DNA of 48,976 bases from Acidimicrobiaceae bacterium. Lineage in GTDB: Bacteria > Actinomycetota > Acidimicrobiia > Acidimicrobiales > RAAP-2. The notes below the pieces were generated by a model. It saw only the letters and a program-made list of their open reading frames with translations. It was not told the origin of the DNA and ran no database searches. The stretch is from positions 1 through 48,976 of the forward strand of contig PKXJ01000011.1 in NCBI GenBank assembly GCA_003132305.1. Direction: 5' to 3'. A program made the position numbers and the translations under genes. Positions 18,579-26,270 of the stretch are shown here, in pieces (the first letter of the stretch is position 1; the number at the start of each line of letters is the position of its first letter).

Positions 18579-20036
18579 CTAGAACGGATAGCTCGGAAGC
18601 TCGCTCTGCGCCGTGACCCACTGAAGTTCGGTGTACGCGTCGAGGTTGGCGAGTCCGCCCATGCGCGAGCCGTTGCCCGACACGCCCGTGCCCCCAAAGG
18701 GTATGACCGGCTCGTCCGCCACGGTTTGGTCGTTGATGTGAATCGCGCCGGTGGGGATGCGACTCGCGATTTCGAGCGCTCGTAGTCCGTCGCCCGAGAG
18801 AATGCCGAGTGAGAGCCCGTAGGGCGAATTCGACGCCAGCGCCACGGCCTCGTCGATTGACGAGTACGAGACGATCGGCGCGACGGGCCCAAAGACCTCT
18901 TCGGCGTAGGCCGAGGCACTCGTCGGGACGTTCATTAACACCGTGGGTCGATAGAAGAGGTCTTCAAACGTTCCCCCCGCCGCCAACGTCGCGCCGGCGC
19001 TTACGGTGTCGGTGACCATGGAGTGCACGCGGTCACGCTGCTTCGCGTCGATGAGTGGACCGAGCGCCACTTGGCCACTCTTGGGGTCGCCGACGGGCAA
19101 GTGGTTGGCGTGTTCTGACAGGAGGGCCGCGTAGTCGGCCGCGATCCTTCGGTCCACGATGTGCCGTCCCGTGGTCATGCAGATCTGACCTTGGTGCATG
19201 AACGAACCAAAGGCCCCAACGGAGACGGCTTTTTCCAGATCGACGTCGTCCATCACGATGAGGGCCGAGTTCCCGCCGAGCTCTAGGTGTACGCGTTTGA
19301 GGTGCTGGGCGCCGAGGGAGCCCACGACCCGGCCGGCGGCCGTCGAACCGGTAAACGCGATGACGCGAACGAGAGGATCCGTGACCAGTGCTTCACCGAC
19401 GTCGGCGCCGCCGGGAAGAACGCTGAACACGCCTTCGGGAAGTCCGGCCTCTTCAAAGACTCGTGCGAGTACGACGCCACCACAGACGGCGGTTCTCGGG
19501 TCGGGCTTCAAGATGACGGCGTTTCCGAGTGCGAGAGCTGGCGCGACGGAGCGAATCGAGAGAATGAGCGGAAAGTTAAAGGGCGCGATGACCCCGACGA
19601 CGCCCGCGGGCACGCGACGCGAGAAACTGAGTCGTGGCATCTCCGAGCGCAGGATCTGACCCGTTGGATGTGAGGCAATACCCGCGGCTTCGAAACACTC
19701 TTCAGCGGCGATGTGAACTTCAAGATCGGCCTTTGGTCCAATGCCGCCCGACTCACGCACGATCCACGTCGAGATCTCCTCGGCGTTCTCGTTGAAGAAG
19801 TCGCCCGCGCGGCGAAGCACGGCAGCACGTTGGTTATAGGGAAGCGCGGCCCATTCGCGTTGGGCGCTGCTAGCGACGCCCGAGGCCTTCGCGACGTCAC
19901 TGACCCCCGCGCGTCCTACACGGCCTAACTCCTCACCGGTCGCGGGTTCCATGACGGGTGCGTCGCCGCCGTCGCCCTTGGTCCAACCACCGAGAAAGAT
20001 GTTGGAGCCCCACTTCGCTTCGTCCAGTAGAGCCAT
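18579..20036 (-). CDS. Aromatic aldehyde dehydrogenase (benzaldehyde/vanillin type)
   Basis: NAD(P)+-dependent aldehyde dehydrogenase, 485 residues. GVIAPFNFPLILS holds the catalytic Asn, HLELGGNSALIVMDD the general-base Glu, and HQGQICMTTGR the nucleophile Cys; EEVFGPVAPIVSY is the late family motif. Overall pattern (RLSFSRRVPAGVVGV, GGTGVSGNGSRMGG) resembles benzaldehyde and vanillin dehydrogenases. With vanA and pobA next door, vanillin or 4-hydroxybenzaldehyde is the likely substrate, giving vanillate or 4-hydroxybenzoate; this is inference. The ATG at 20036 has GAAGGAG five bases upstream; the longer frame to 20123 runs through the promoter region. Confidence 0.88.
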   Translation of the reverse strand: MALLDEAKWGSNIFLGGWTKGDGGDAPVMEPATGEELGRVGRAGVSDVAKASGVASSAQREWAALPYNQRAAVLRRAGDFFNENAEEISTWIVRESGGIGPKADLEVHIAAEECFEAAGIASHPTGQILRSEMPRLSFSRRVPAGVVGVIAPFNFPLILSIRSVAPALALGNAVILKPDPRTAVCGGVVLARVFEEAGLPEGVFSVLPGGADVGEALVTDPLVRVIAFTGSTAAGRVVGSLGAQHLKRVHLELGGNSALIVMDDVDLEKAVSVGAFGSFMHQGQICMTTGRHIVDRRIAADYAALLSEHANHLPVGDPKSGQVALGPLIDAKQRDRVHSMVTDTVSAGATLAAGGTFEDLFYRPTVLMNVPTSASAYAEEVFGPVAPIVSYSSIDEAVALASNSPYGLSLGILSGDGLRALEIASRIPTGAIHINDQTVADEPVIPFGGTGVSGNGSRMGGLANLDAYTELQWVTAQSELPSYPF

Positions 20037-20064
20037 CAGTTCTCCTTCGTTTGGCGCAACGTAC

Positions 20065-20093
20065 TTGACGTTGTAGCACAGTTTGGCTAGCAT
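20065..20093 (+). promoter_or_regulatory. Sigma-70-type promoter of vanA
   Basis: TTGACG at 20065-20070, a 17-base spacer and TAGCAT at 20088-20093 form a good housekeeping promoter. Transcription would start near 20100, giving a leader of about 56 bases with a GGGGGA ribosome site before the vanA ATG. It lies in the 120-base gap with the divergent aldehyde dehydrogenase gene. Confidence 0.6.
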
Positions 20094-20155
20094 CACCTTT
20101 AGTCGATGGCCAAAGACGTCCATCTCGCGCTTGAAGTTCGGAGTGGGGGACTCTT

Positions 20156-21190
20156 ATGTTTTTGCGTCATAGTTGGTATGTAGCCGCCCTCTCGTCAGAG
20201 CTAAATGAGCGGCCAATCGCTCGCACGATACTGGGCGAACACGTGGCGATGTATCGCAACTTCGAAGGGCGGATCGTCGCCTTGAGCGACACCTGCGCGC
20301 ACCGGGGCTATCCGCTGTCCCTCGGCACGGTCGTCGGCGACAAACTCGTCTGTGGATACCACGGATTCACGTACGACGCTGAAGGAACGTGCGTCGCCGT
20401 TCCCGGTCAGGATCGCGTACCCTCGCGCTTGGCGGTGCGAACCTACCCGCTCGTCGAGCTGGGCGTCTGGGTGTGGATCTGGATGGGTCACGACGAGCCC
20501 GAGATGGCTAAGTTGCCCGAAACGCCCTGGCTCTTGGAGAGCGAGGAGTGGGCCGTCGTCTCCGGGGTCGCCAAGATCGACGCAAACTTTGGGCTTTTGG
20601 TCGACAATCTACTGGACCTCTCCCACGAGACCTTCTTGCACAACGGCTCCATTGGTACGCCCGAGGTTGCCACGACCCCCCTTGAAGTTGAAGTCGACGA
20701 CGAGATCGACATGGTGAACGTCTATCGCCACATGAACGACGTGATCTGTCCACCCTTCTATTCGAACACGACGGGTCTCGAAGGACGGATCGATCGCTGG
20801 CAGGACATTGAGTACTTCCCCCCGGGCTACTACAAGCTCAATTCGCGTATCGCGCCCGTGAATCAGCCGCCCGCGCCTGACGGCAGCGACCATCACGCCT
20901 TTCACGTGAAGATCTTTTACGGACTGACGCCGTCCACGGACACCTCGGTGTACGACTTTTGGGCGTTGTCGCGCGATTTTTGCGTAGATGACCGAGATAT
21001 CGACGGTTTTTTAGAGAAGATGCAGTCAAGCGTTGTGCAAGAAGACGTGGACGCGCTTAATATCTTGCAGCGAAGAATAAATGGTGGGCAAGAGATTGCT
21101 GAAGTGAGTATCAAAATTGATCGAGGTGGACTCTCGGCGAGAAAGATGCTCGAGCGACTTACTGAAGAAGAGCTCGCGCGACAAAGTTAG
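20156..21190 (+). CDS. vanA: Rieske aromatic O-demethylase, oxygenase subunit (VanA type)
   Basis: A 344-residue Rieske non-heme iron oxygenase. The [2Fe-2S] ligands are Cys47 and His49 (CAHRGYPL) and Cys66 and His69 (CGYHGFTYD). The mononuclear iron site is in DNLLDLSHETFLH, His157 and His162, with Asp154 bridging to the cluster. WYVAALSSEL at the start and LGVWVWIWMG are typical of VanA. It probably demethylates vanillate to protocatechuate plus formaldehyde; related methoxybenzoates are possible. No reductase (VanB) gene is in the window, so electrons must come from a protein encoded elsewhere. GGGGGA lies five bases before the ATG. Confidence 0.88.
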   Translation: MFLRHSWYVAALSSELNERPIARTILGEHVAMYRNFEGRIVALSDTCAHRGYPLSLGTVVGDKLVCGYHGFTYDAEGTCVAVPGQDRVPSRLAVRTYPLVELGVWVWIWMGHDEPEMAKLPETPWLLESEEWAVVSGVAKIDANFGLLVDNLLDLSHETFLHNGSIGTPEVATTPLEVEVDDEIDMVNVYRHMNDVICPPFYSNTTGLEGRIDRWQDIEYFPPGYYKLNSRIAPVNQPPAPDGSDHHAFHVKIFYGLTPSTDTSVYDFWALSRDFCVDDRDIDGFLEKMQSSVVQEDVDALNILQRRINGGQEIAEVSIKIDRGGLSARKMLERLTEEELARQS

Positions 21191-21288
21191 GCGTCTATTG
21201 GACCGGTTGGGGCAACAAGCAGGGTGCTGTACGCGTCACGATATTCGTGTCGTGTTAAACCGTTATAACCACGTACGAGGGGGACTGT

Positions 21289-22734
21289 ATGAGTAGTGAA
21301 GAACGTAGTACCGGCGGCACGGGCGAAGCGACTATCCCGGGTTGGGGCAGCGTGGAGTTTGGACGCCGCCTTGGACTGAAGGCGTTGGGAGCGACCGCCG
21401 CCGTGGGAGGAATCGCCGCGCTGACGAGTGCGTCCGCGGCTTCCGCGGCGACGAAGTCGTCCACGATCAAAATTGGCTACGTCACGCCAAAGACCGGCGC
21501 GTTGGCCGACTTTGCGGGACCGGACAACTTCGTGTTGAGTCTCATCCGATCGTCGAGCCACTTCTCCAAGGGCATGACCATCGGCGGCAAGAAGTACAAG
21601 TTGGAAATCACCGTCAAGGACAGCCAGTCGAACCCGTCGGTGGCGAGTCAGGTCACCACGGAGTTGATCCAGTCCACCGGCGTTGACCTCATCGTCACGA
21701 GTTCAGCCCCGGAGACGACCATTCCGGTGAGTGCGGTGTGCGAAGCGGCGCATATTCCCTGCCTCTCGACCGTCTGTCCCTGGGAAGGCTGGTGGGTCGG
21801 CGTGAATCCGAAAAACACCATTGGACCGGCCGGCAACGCCGTGGGGTCGCCGCCGAAGTACTGCAGCATGTTCTTCTTTGGCGTACCCGAGTTCGTCGAG
21901 TGCTTCTTGCCCATGTGGAACAAAGTTCAAAAGCAAACGAACGCGAACACGGTGTACGCCGCCATGTTCCCGAACGACGCGGACGGCAACGCGTTCGCGG
22001 CGGCCTGGCCTCCGACGCTCGGCGCCATCAGTTCCGCGCAGAAGGGATCGACGTGGACCGAGGTCTTCGGTGGCGCCTACACCGACATCACGTCGGACTT
22101 CACGACGATGATTCAGACGTTCAAGACGGGCTCGGGCGGAAAGTCGTGCGACTTCTTCATCAACTGCCCGTTGCCTCCGGACTTCAACACCTTCTGGAAG
22201 CAGGCGTCGCAACAAGGCTGGAAGCCGAAGCTCGCGACGGTCGCCAAGGTCATGTTGTTTCCGACCGACGTCTACGCACTGGGGGCGCTGTCGAACAACG
22301 TGGCGACGGACTGTTGGTTCTCGCCGAACGCGCCCTACAAGTCATCGCTCACGGGCATGACGGCCAACGCGTTCGCCGCGAAGTATCAGACCGTCGCGAA
22401 GAGTCAGTGGGTCCAGTCAATGGGTTCGACGTACTCGCTCTTCGAGATTGTCATCGAAGCCTTGAAGAAGGTCAAGAACCCTCACGACCGTCAAGCGGTG
22501 GCCCACGCCCTCTCCCAGGTGAACTACGACGGAATGTGTGGACCGCTGAACTTTGCGGCGAAGACCAACCCGGCGAAGGGCATCGGCATCATCAAGCCGG
22601 TGGGCATCCAGTGGAAGCCCGGTTCGACGTCGCTCGTTGGCCACAAGAAGTACTCGTGGTCGCCGTGGGTTGTTGACAACACGCTGAACCCGCACATTCC
22701 GATTCAAGCCAAACTCGAGCCAACGAACTCCTAA
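21289..22734 (+). CDS. ABC transporter substrate-binding protein, LivK/aromatic-acid type, Tat-like signal
   Basis: A 481-residue periplasmic-binding-protein-like lipoprotein-free receptor of the branched-chain amino acid (HAAT) class. The first 30 residues are hydrophilic, then FGRRLGLKALGATAAVGG and ALTSASAASA form a signal with a paired arginine (RRxxLK), which resembles a twin-arginine signal. The mature part begins IKIGYVTPKTGALADFAGP, the usual LivK opening. The family binds amino acids, amides, urea or aromatic acids; the neighbours suggest an aromatic acid. GAGGGGG precedes the ATG by five bases. It is the first of five transporter genes, 99 bases after vanA. Confidence 0.88.
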   Translation: MSSEERSTGGTGEATIPGWGSVEFGRRLGLKALGATAAVGGIAALTSASAASAATKSSTIKIGYVTPKTGALADFAGPDNFVLSLIRSSSHFSKGMTIGGKKYKLEITVKDSQSNPSVASQVTTELIQSTGVDLIVTSSAPETTIPVSAVCEAAHIPCLSTVCPWEGWWVGVNPKNTIGPAGNAVGSPPKYCSMFFFGVPEFVECFLPMWNKVQKQTNANTVYAAMFPNDADGNAFAAAWPPTLGAISSAQKGSTWTEVFGGAYTDITSDFTTMIQTFKTGSGGKSCDFFINCPLPPDFNTFWKQASQQGWKPKLATVAKVMLFPTDVYALGALSNNVATDCWFSPNAPYKSSLTGMTANAFAAKYQTVAKSQWVQSMGSTYSLFEIVIEALKKVKNPHDRQAVAHALSQVNYDGMCGPLNFAAKTNPAKGIGIIKPVGIQWKPGSTSLVGHKKYSWSPWVVDNTLNPHIPIQAKLEPTNS

Positions 22735-22747
22735 GTTCAGGCCGTAA

Positions 22748-23488
22748 ATGCCGCTTCTCCAGCTGGAAGGTGTCTCGAAACGTTTTGGCCGAGTGGTCGT
22801 TGCGGACGAGATCACCTTCCAGTTGGAGGAAGGCACATCCACGGGTGTCGTTGGTCCGAACGGAGCCGGAAAGACCTCACTCTTTGGCATCATCTCCGGT
22901 GACACCAAACAAGACGACGGCAGTGTTCACTTCGACGGTCGGTCCCTGGGTTCGCTGACCGCGCCAGCGCGCTGTCGACTCGGCGTGGGCCGCACTTACC
23001 AGATTCCCCAACCCTTCGAACATATGACCGTCTTTGAGAACGCTCTGCTCGCGGCCCAGCAGGGTGCGCGCGAACACGGTCACGAAAGCTACGAGCTGGC
23101 GTACGCGTCGTTAGAGCGTTCGGGTCTCGCGGAGTTGGCGAACAGTCCCGCGGGATCGCTTGGTCTGCTGCAGCGAAAGCGCCTCGAGCTCGCGCGAGCT
23201 CTCGCGACGAAGCCGCGACTCTTGCTGCTGGACGAGATTGCGGGGGGACTTACTGATCTCGAGGTCGTCGAGCTCACCTCGGTCATTCGAGAACTACAGC
23301 AAGACGGTTTAACAATTCTTTGGATTGAACACGTCGTGCGCGCGCTGCTCTCCACGGTAGACCGACTGCTCTGTCTGGCCAACGGCGAGATCGTCGCCGA
23401 CGGCGAACCCCGTCAAGTACTGGCCTCTGAAGCCGTTCGGCGTGTCTATCTGGGTGGCGCGATCATTAACGAGCCCACGGCGATCTGA
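22748..23488 (+). CDS. livG: LivG-type ABC transporter ATP-binding protein
   Basis: A 246-residue ATPase of a branched-chain-type importer. Walker A is GPNGAGKTS, Walker B is LLLLDEIAGGLT, and the switch His is in WIEHVV. The signature loop reads SLGLLQRKRLELARAL in place of the common LSxGQ form; variants of this kind occur among LivG proteins, so it need not be inactive. GRTYQIPQPFEHMTV holds the Q-loop. It lies 13 bases after the binding-protein gene with only a weak AGG before the ATG, and its TGA shares one base with the ATG of livF. Confidence 0.93.
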   Translation: MPLLQLEGVSKRFGRVVVADEITFQLEEGTSTGVVGPNGAGKTSLFGIISGDTKQDDGSVHFDGRSLGSLTAPARCRLGVGRTYQIPQPFEHMTVFENALLAAQQGAREHGHESYELAYASLERSGLAELANSPAGSLGLLQRKRLELARALATKPRLLLLDEIAGGLTDLEVVELTSVIRELQQDGLTILWIEHVVRALLSTVDRLLCLANGEIVADGEPRQVLASEAVRRVYLGGAIINEPTAI

Positions 23489-24255
23489 TGGACGGCGCAT
23501 CAAAAGAGGTCCCGCCGCGGGCTGATCTCCTGGTGGTGAACGAGCTCAGCGTTTACCACGGGCAGCTCTGCGCCGTCGACAACGTGAGTCTGCGCGTTGG
23601 CGAGGGTGAAGTGCTCGCCATCATTGGGGCGAACGGTGCCGGGAAGTCGACCCTGTTGTTCACGATCGCTGGACTGCACCGGCAAAAGACCGGCACGATC
23701 AGCTATCGAGGCGACGACATTTCGCGCCTGGTCGCGCACCGACGTGTTCGACGGGGAATCTCCCTCGTACCCGAAGGCCGCCGACTCTTTAATTCACTGT
23801 CGCTCGAGGAGAACTTGAAGGTCGGGTCGCACAAGGCCGCCGAGGGCCCCTTTGACATCGCGAGTATCTACGCGTTGTTCCCCTGGATGGTCGACCGTCG
23901 TCATCAAAAGGTTCTCCTGCTCTCCGGTGGCGAACAGCAGGCCGTCGCGATCGGTCGTGCGCTCGTGGCCAATCCCAAGGTCCTGCTCTTGGACGAAGTC
24001 TCGCTCGGACTCGCGCCCATCGTGATTGAGAGGCTCTACGAAGTCATCCCGGACATCGTGCGTCAGGGCATTGGGGTCTTACTCGTCGAACAAGACGTCG
24101 CCCAAGGTCTGCGCGTGGCGACGCGGGTGCACTGCCTCCTCGAGGGGAAGACGTCGCTCGTGGGCACCCCCGCCGAGTTAACGTCCGTCGAGATCGAGCA
24201 CGCCTACTTTGGCTCGGACCTTCACGACACGCCCTCAGCCAGTGAGACTTCGTGA
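23488..24255 (+). CDS. livF: LivF-type ABC transporter ATP-binding protein
   Basis: The second ATPase (255 residues). Walker A GANGAGKST, signature LLLSGGEQQAVAIGRAL, Walker B VLLLDEVSLGLAP and switch His position replaced in the usual LivF manner (VLLVEQDV). LVPEGRRLFNSLSLEENL is a LivF hallmark. It pairs with LivG to power the LivH-LivM channel. The ATG overlaps the livG stop by one base and the end overlaps livH by four bases. Confidence 0.94.
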   Translation: MDGASKEVPPRADLLVVNELSVYHGQLCAVDNVSLRVGEGEVLAIIGANGAGKSTLLFTIAGLHRQKTGTISYRGDDISRLVAHRRVRRGISLVPEGRRLFNSLSLEENLKVGSHKAAEGPFDIASIYALFPWMVDRRHQKVLLLSGGEQQAVAIGRALVANPKVLLLDEVSLGLAPIVIERLYEVIPDIVRQGIGVLLVEQDVAQGLRVATRVHCLLEGKTSLVGTPAELTSVEIEHAYFGSDLHDTPSASETS

Positions 24256-25127
24256 TCTGGGTCAACGTTGTCGTACAGGGACTGTTGGTCGGAGGGTTCT
24301 ACGCACTCTTTGCCTGCGGACTTTCGTTGATGTTTGGCGTCATGAAGGTCATCAACTTGGCCCACGGCGACATGGCGGTCGTGGCGGCGTACGCCGCCGT
24401 CTTTCTGGCTCCGAAACTTCACGTCGCCGAGGTCTGGGCGTTTATCGTCATCGTGCCGCTCTTCGCGCTCGTTGGCTATCTCCTGCAGCGGACCTTGCTT
24501 CAAAAAGCCATTGACCGCGATCCCTTCACGACCCTGCTCGTGACCTTTGGACTGTCGGTCGTCATTGAGAACCTGCTTTTAGAGATCTACAGCGGGAACG
24601 GACAGTCCGTCAACATCGGAGCCCTCATCGCCAAGTCCTGGCAAGTGAACTCGATAATCTACGTCTCCTACGTTTCACTGGTCGTACTGGGCGCGGCGGT
24701 GGTCGTGCTCGGCGCGTTGCAGCTCTTTCTCTCGAGAACGAGCACCGGACGGCTCATTCGTGCGGTTTCGGACGACCGCGAAGCGGCGCAGCTCTGTGGC
24801 GCGAACTACAAGCACATTTTTGGCGTCGCGGCGGCCATCGCGTTCGCGACCGTGGCCCTGGCGGGCATCGCGTACGGCATACACACGGAGTTTTTTCCCA
24901 CGTCGGGTGGCGGCAACCTGCTCTACGCGTTCGAAGCGGTGGTCATTGGCGGCATTGGCTCACTCTGGGGCACGTTGATCGGTGGCGTGGCTCTCGGCAT
25001 CGCCCAAGAGTTCGGAGCGCACTTCAATCCCGCCTATCAGTACCTGGCCGGGAACATCTTGTTCCTCGTAGTGCTCGCGATTCGACCGCAGGGACTCTTT
25101 GGCCGAAAGGGATCGCTCAATGAGTGA
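24252..25127 (+). CDS. livH: LivH-type ABC transporter permease
   Basis: A 291-residue membrane protein with about eight hydrophobic segments. GLLVGGFYALFACGLSLMFG and VMKVINLAHGDMAVVAAY at the N-terminus are the standard LivH opening, and GGIGSLWGTLIGGVALGIAQ is the conserved cytoplasmic loop before the last helices. The GTG start overlaps livF in the form GTGA. It forms the channel with LivM. Confidence 0.94.
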   Translation: MIWVNVVVQGLLVGGFYALFACGLSLMFGVMKVINLAHGDMAVVAAYAAVFLAPKLHVAEVWAFIVIVPLFALVGYLLQRTLLQKAIDRDPFTTLLVTFGLSVVIENLLLEIYSGNGQSVNIGALIAKSWQVNSIIYVSYVSLVVLGAAVVVLGALQLFLSRTSTGRLIRAVSDDREAAQLCGANYKHIFGVAAAIAFATVALAGIAYGIHTEFFPTSGGGNLLYAFEAVVIGGIGSLWGTLIGGVALGIAQEFGAHFNPAYQYLAGNILFLVVLAIRPQGLFGRKGSLNE

Positions 25128-26211
25128 CGCGACGCCGACCTTGCCCCTGGCGCGCGGTGGGGTCTCGGTGGAGCGCTCAAGTTTCTCTCCGATCTACACC
25201 TTGGTCGGAACGTTGATCATCGCCGTCTTCTTCACGGCGGCTCCGTGGATTCTCCCGGCGTCGTGGGTCTCGATACTCTCCAACTTTTTCATTCTCGTCA
25301 TCATGGCCACGATGTGGAATCTGTTGGCGGGTTACGCGGGTATGGTCTCCATTGGCCAACAGGGCTTCGTCGGACTCGGGGCCTACGCGATGCTCTACTT
25401 CGCGATCAAGGGAATGAATCCCTTCGTCGCGATTCCCTTCGCCATCGTCACCTGCGCCATCTTGGCCTATCCGATTACCTACCTTCTCTTTCGACTTCGC
25501 GGTGGGTACTTCGCGGTGGCGACCTGGGTCGTCGCCGACAGCGCGATGCTCATCATCCTCTCGATTGCGCTGCTCGGAGGCGGGACGGGACGATACCTGC
25601 CCGGTCTCTCCAACCTCAGTCCCAGTCAGCTCAACCACTACACCTATCTGGCGACGTGGGTGGTCGCCTTCGTCGTCGTCGTCGCCACCTACTTCATTCT
25701 TCGAAGTCGTCTCGGCCTGGTGCTCTCGTCAATGCGAGACAACGAGACAGCGGCGCGCAGTGCCGGCGCGAAGGTGACGTCCACCCGGCGCCTCATCTAC
25801 GTCATCGCGGCCGCGGGCTGTGGCGCCGCGGGCGCGGTCCTCGCCATCAGTCAGCCCTTCGTTCAGCCGGGCAACGCCTTCAACTTGAACTGGGCCGCGG
25901 AGATGCTGTTCGTCTCAATGATCGGCGGTCTCGGCACGATTGAGGGCCCGATACTCGGGTGCGTCATCTACTTCGTGCTGCAACAGTCGTTGCAAAACTA
26001 CGGCGCGTGGTACCTCATCATCTTTGGCACCGTCGCGGTGATCATCGCGATCTGGCAGCCGAGGGGCCTCTGGGGCGCGATTCGCGACCGATTTCACTTC
26101 GAACTCTTGCCGGTGGGCTACCGCGTGCGTGACAAGGTGAGGGTCAAAAAGGTAAAGAAGCAAAAGAGGTCCGAAACGCCGCCAGCGAGTGTCGTGACAA
26201 CGAGCGAATAG
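25120..26211 (+). CDS. livM: LivM-type ABC transporter permease
   Basis: A 363-residue membrane permease. WNLLAGYAGMVSIGQQGFVG and LRGGYFAVATWVVADSAML are LivM motifs and GGLGTIEGPILGCVIYFVLQ is the conserved loop. The tail is long and very basic (KVRVKKVKKQKR). ATG 25120 is chosen: AAAGGG lies eight bases upstream and it overlaps livH by eight bases; a frame starting 21 bases earlier has no ribosome site. It closes the transporter operon. Confidence 0.93.
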   Translation: MSDATPTLPLARGGVSVERSSFSPIYTLVGTLIIAVFFTAAPWILPASWVSILSNFFILVIMATMWNLLAGYAGMVSIGQQGFVGLGAYAMLYFAIKGMNPFVAIPFAIVTCAILAYPITYLLFRLRGGYFAVATWVVADSAMLIILSIALLGGGTGRYLPGLSNLSPSQLNHYTYLATWVVAFVVVVATYFILRSRLGLVLSSMRDNETAARSAGAKVTSTRRLIYVIAAAGCGAAGAVLAISQPFVQPGNAFNLNWAAEMLFVSMIGGLGTIEGPILGCVIYFVLQQSLQNYGAWYLIIFGTVAVIIAIWQPRGLWGAIRDRFHFELLPVGYRVRDKVRVKKVKKQKRSETPPASVVTTSE

Positions 26212-26259
26212 TCACGGCCCAGTCGCTCGTTGCTCGGAGTTCAATATGGACCTAAAAGG

Positions 26260-26265
26260 TAGACT
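26260..26265 (+). promoter_or_regulatory. Possible -10 box of the TPR-protein gene
   Basis: TAGACT ends five bases before the GTG start, slightly closer than the 6-7 bases seen at other leaderless starts here. An AAAGG at 26255-26259 could instead act as a ribosome site, so this call is weak. Confidence 0.35.
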
Positions 26266-26270
26266 GGCAC

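Noticed and set aside
18579-20036. Succinate-semialdehyde dehydrogenase as an alternative for the aldehyde dehydrogenase
   Set aside because: The pattern near the Cys and at the C-terminus, and the aromatic neighbours, fit benzaldehyde or vanillin dehydrogenases better.
21738-22676. 312-codon plus-strand frame inside the binding-protein gene
   Set aside because: Arg-rich shadow of the binding-protein frame with no start context.
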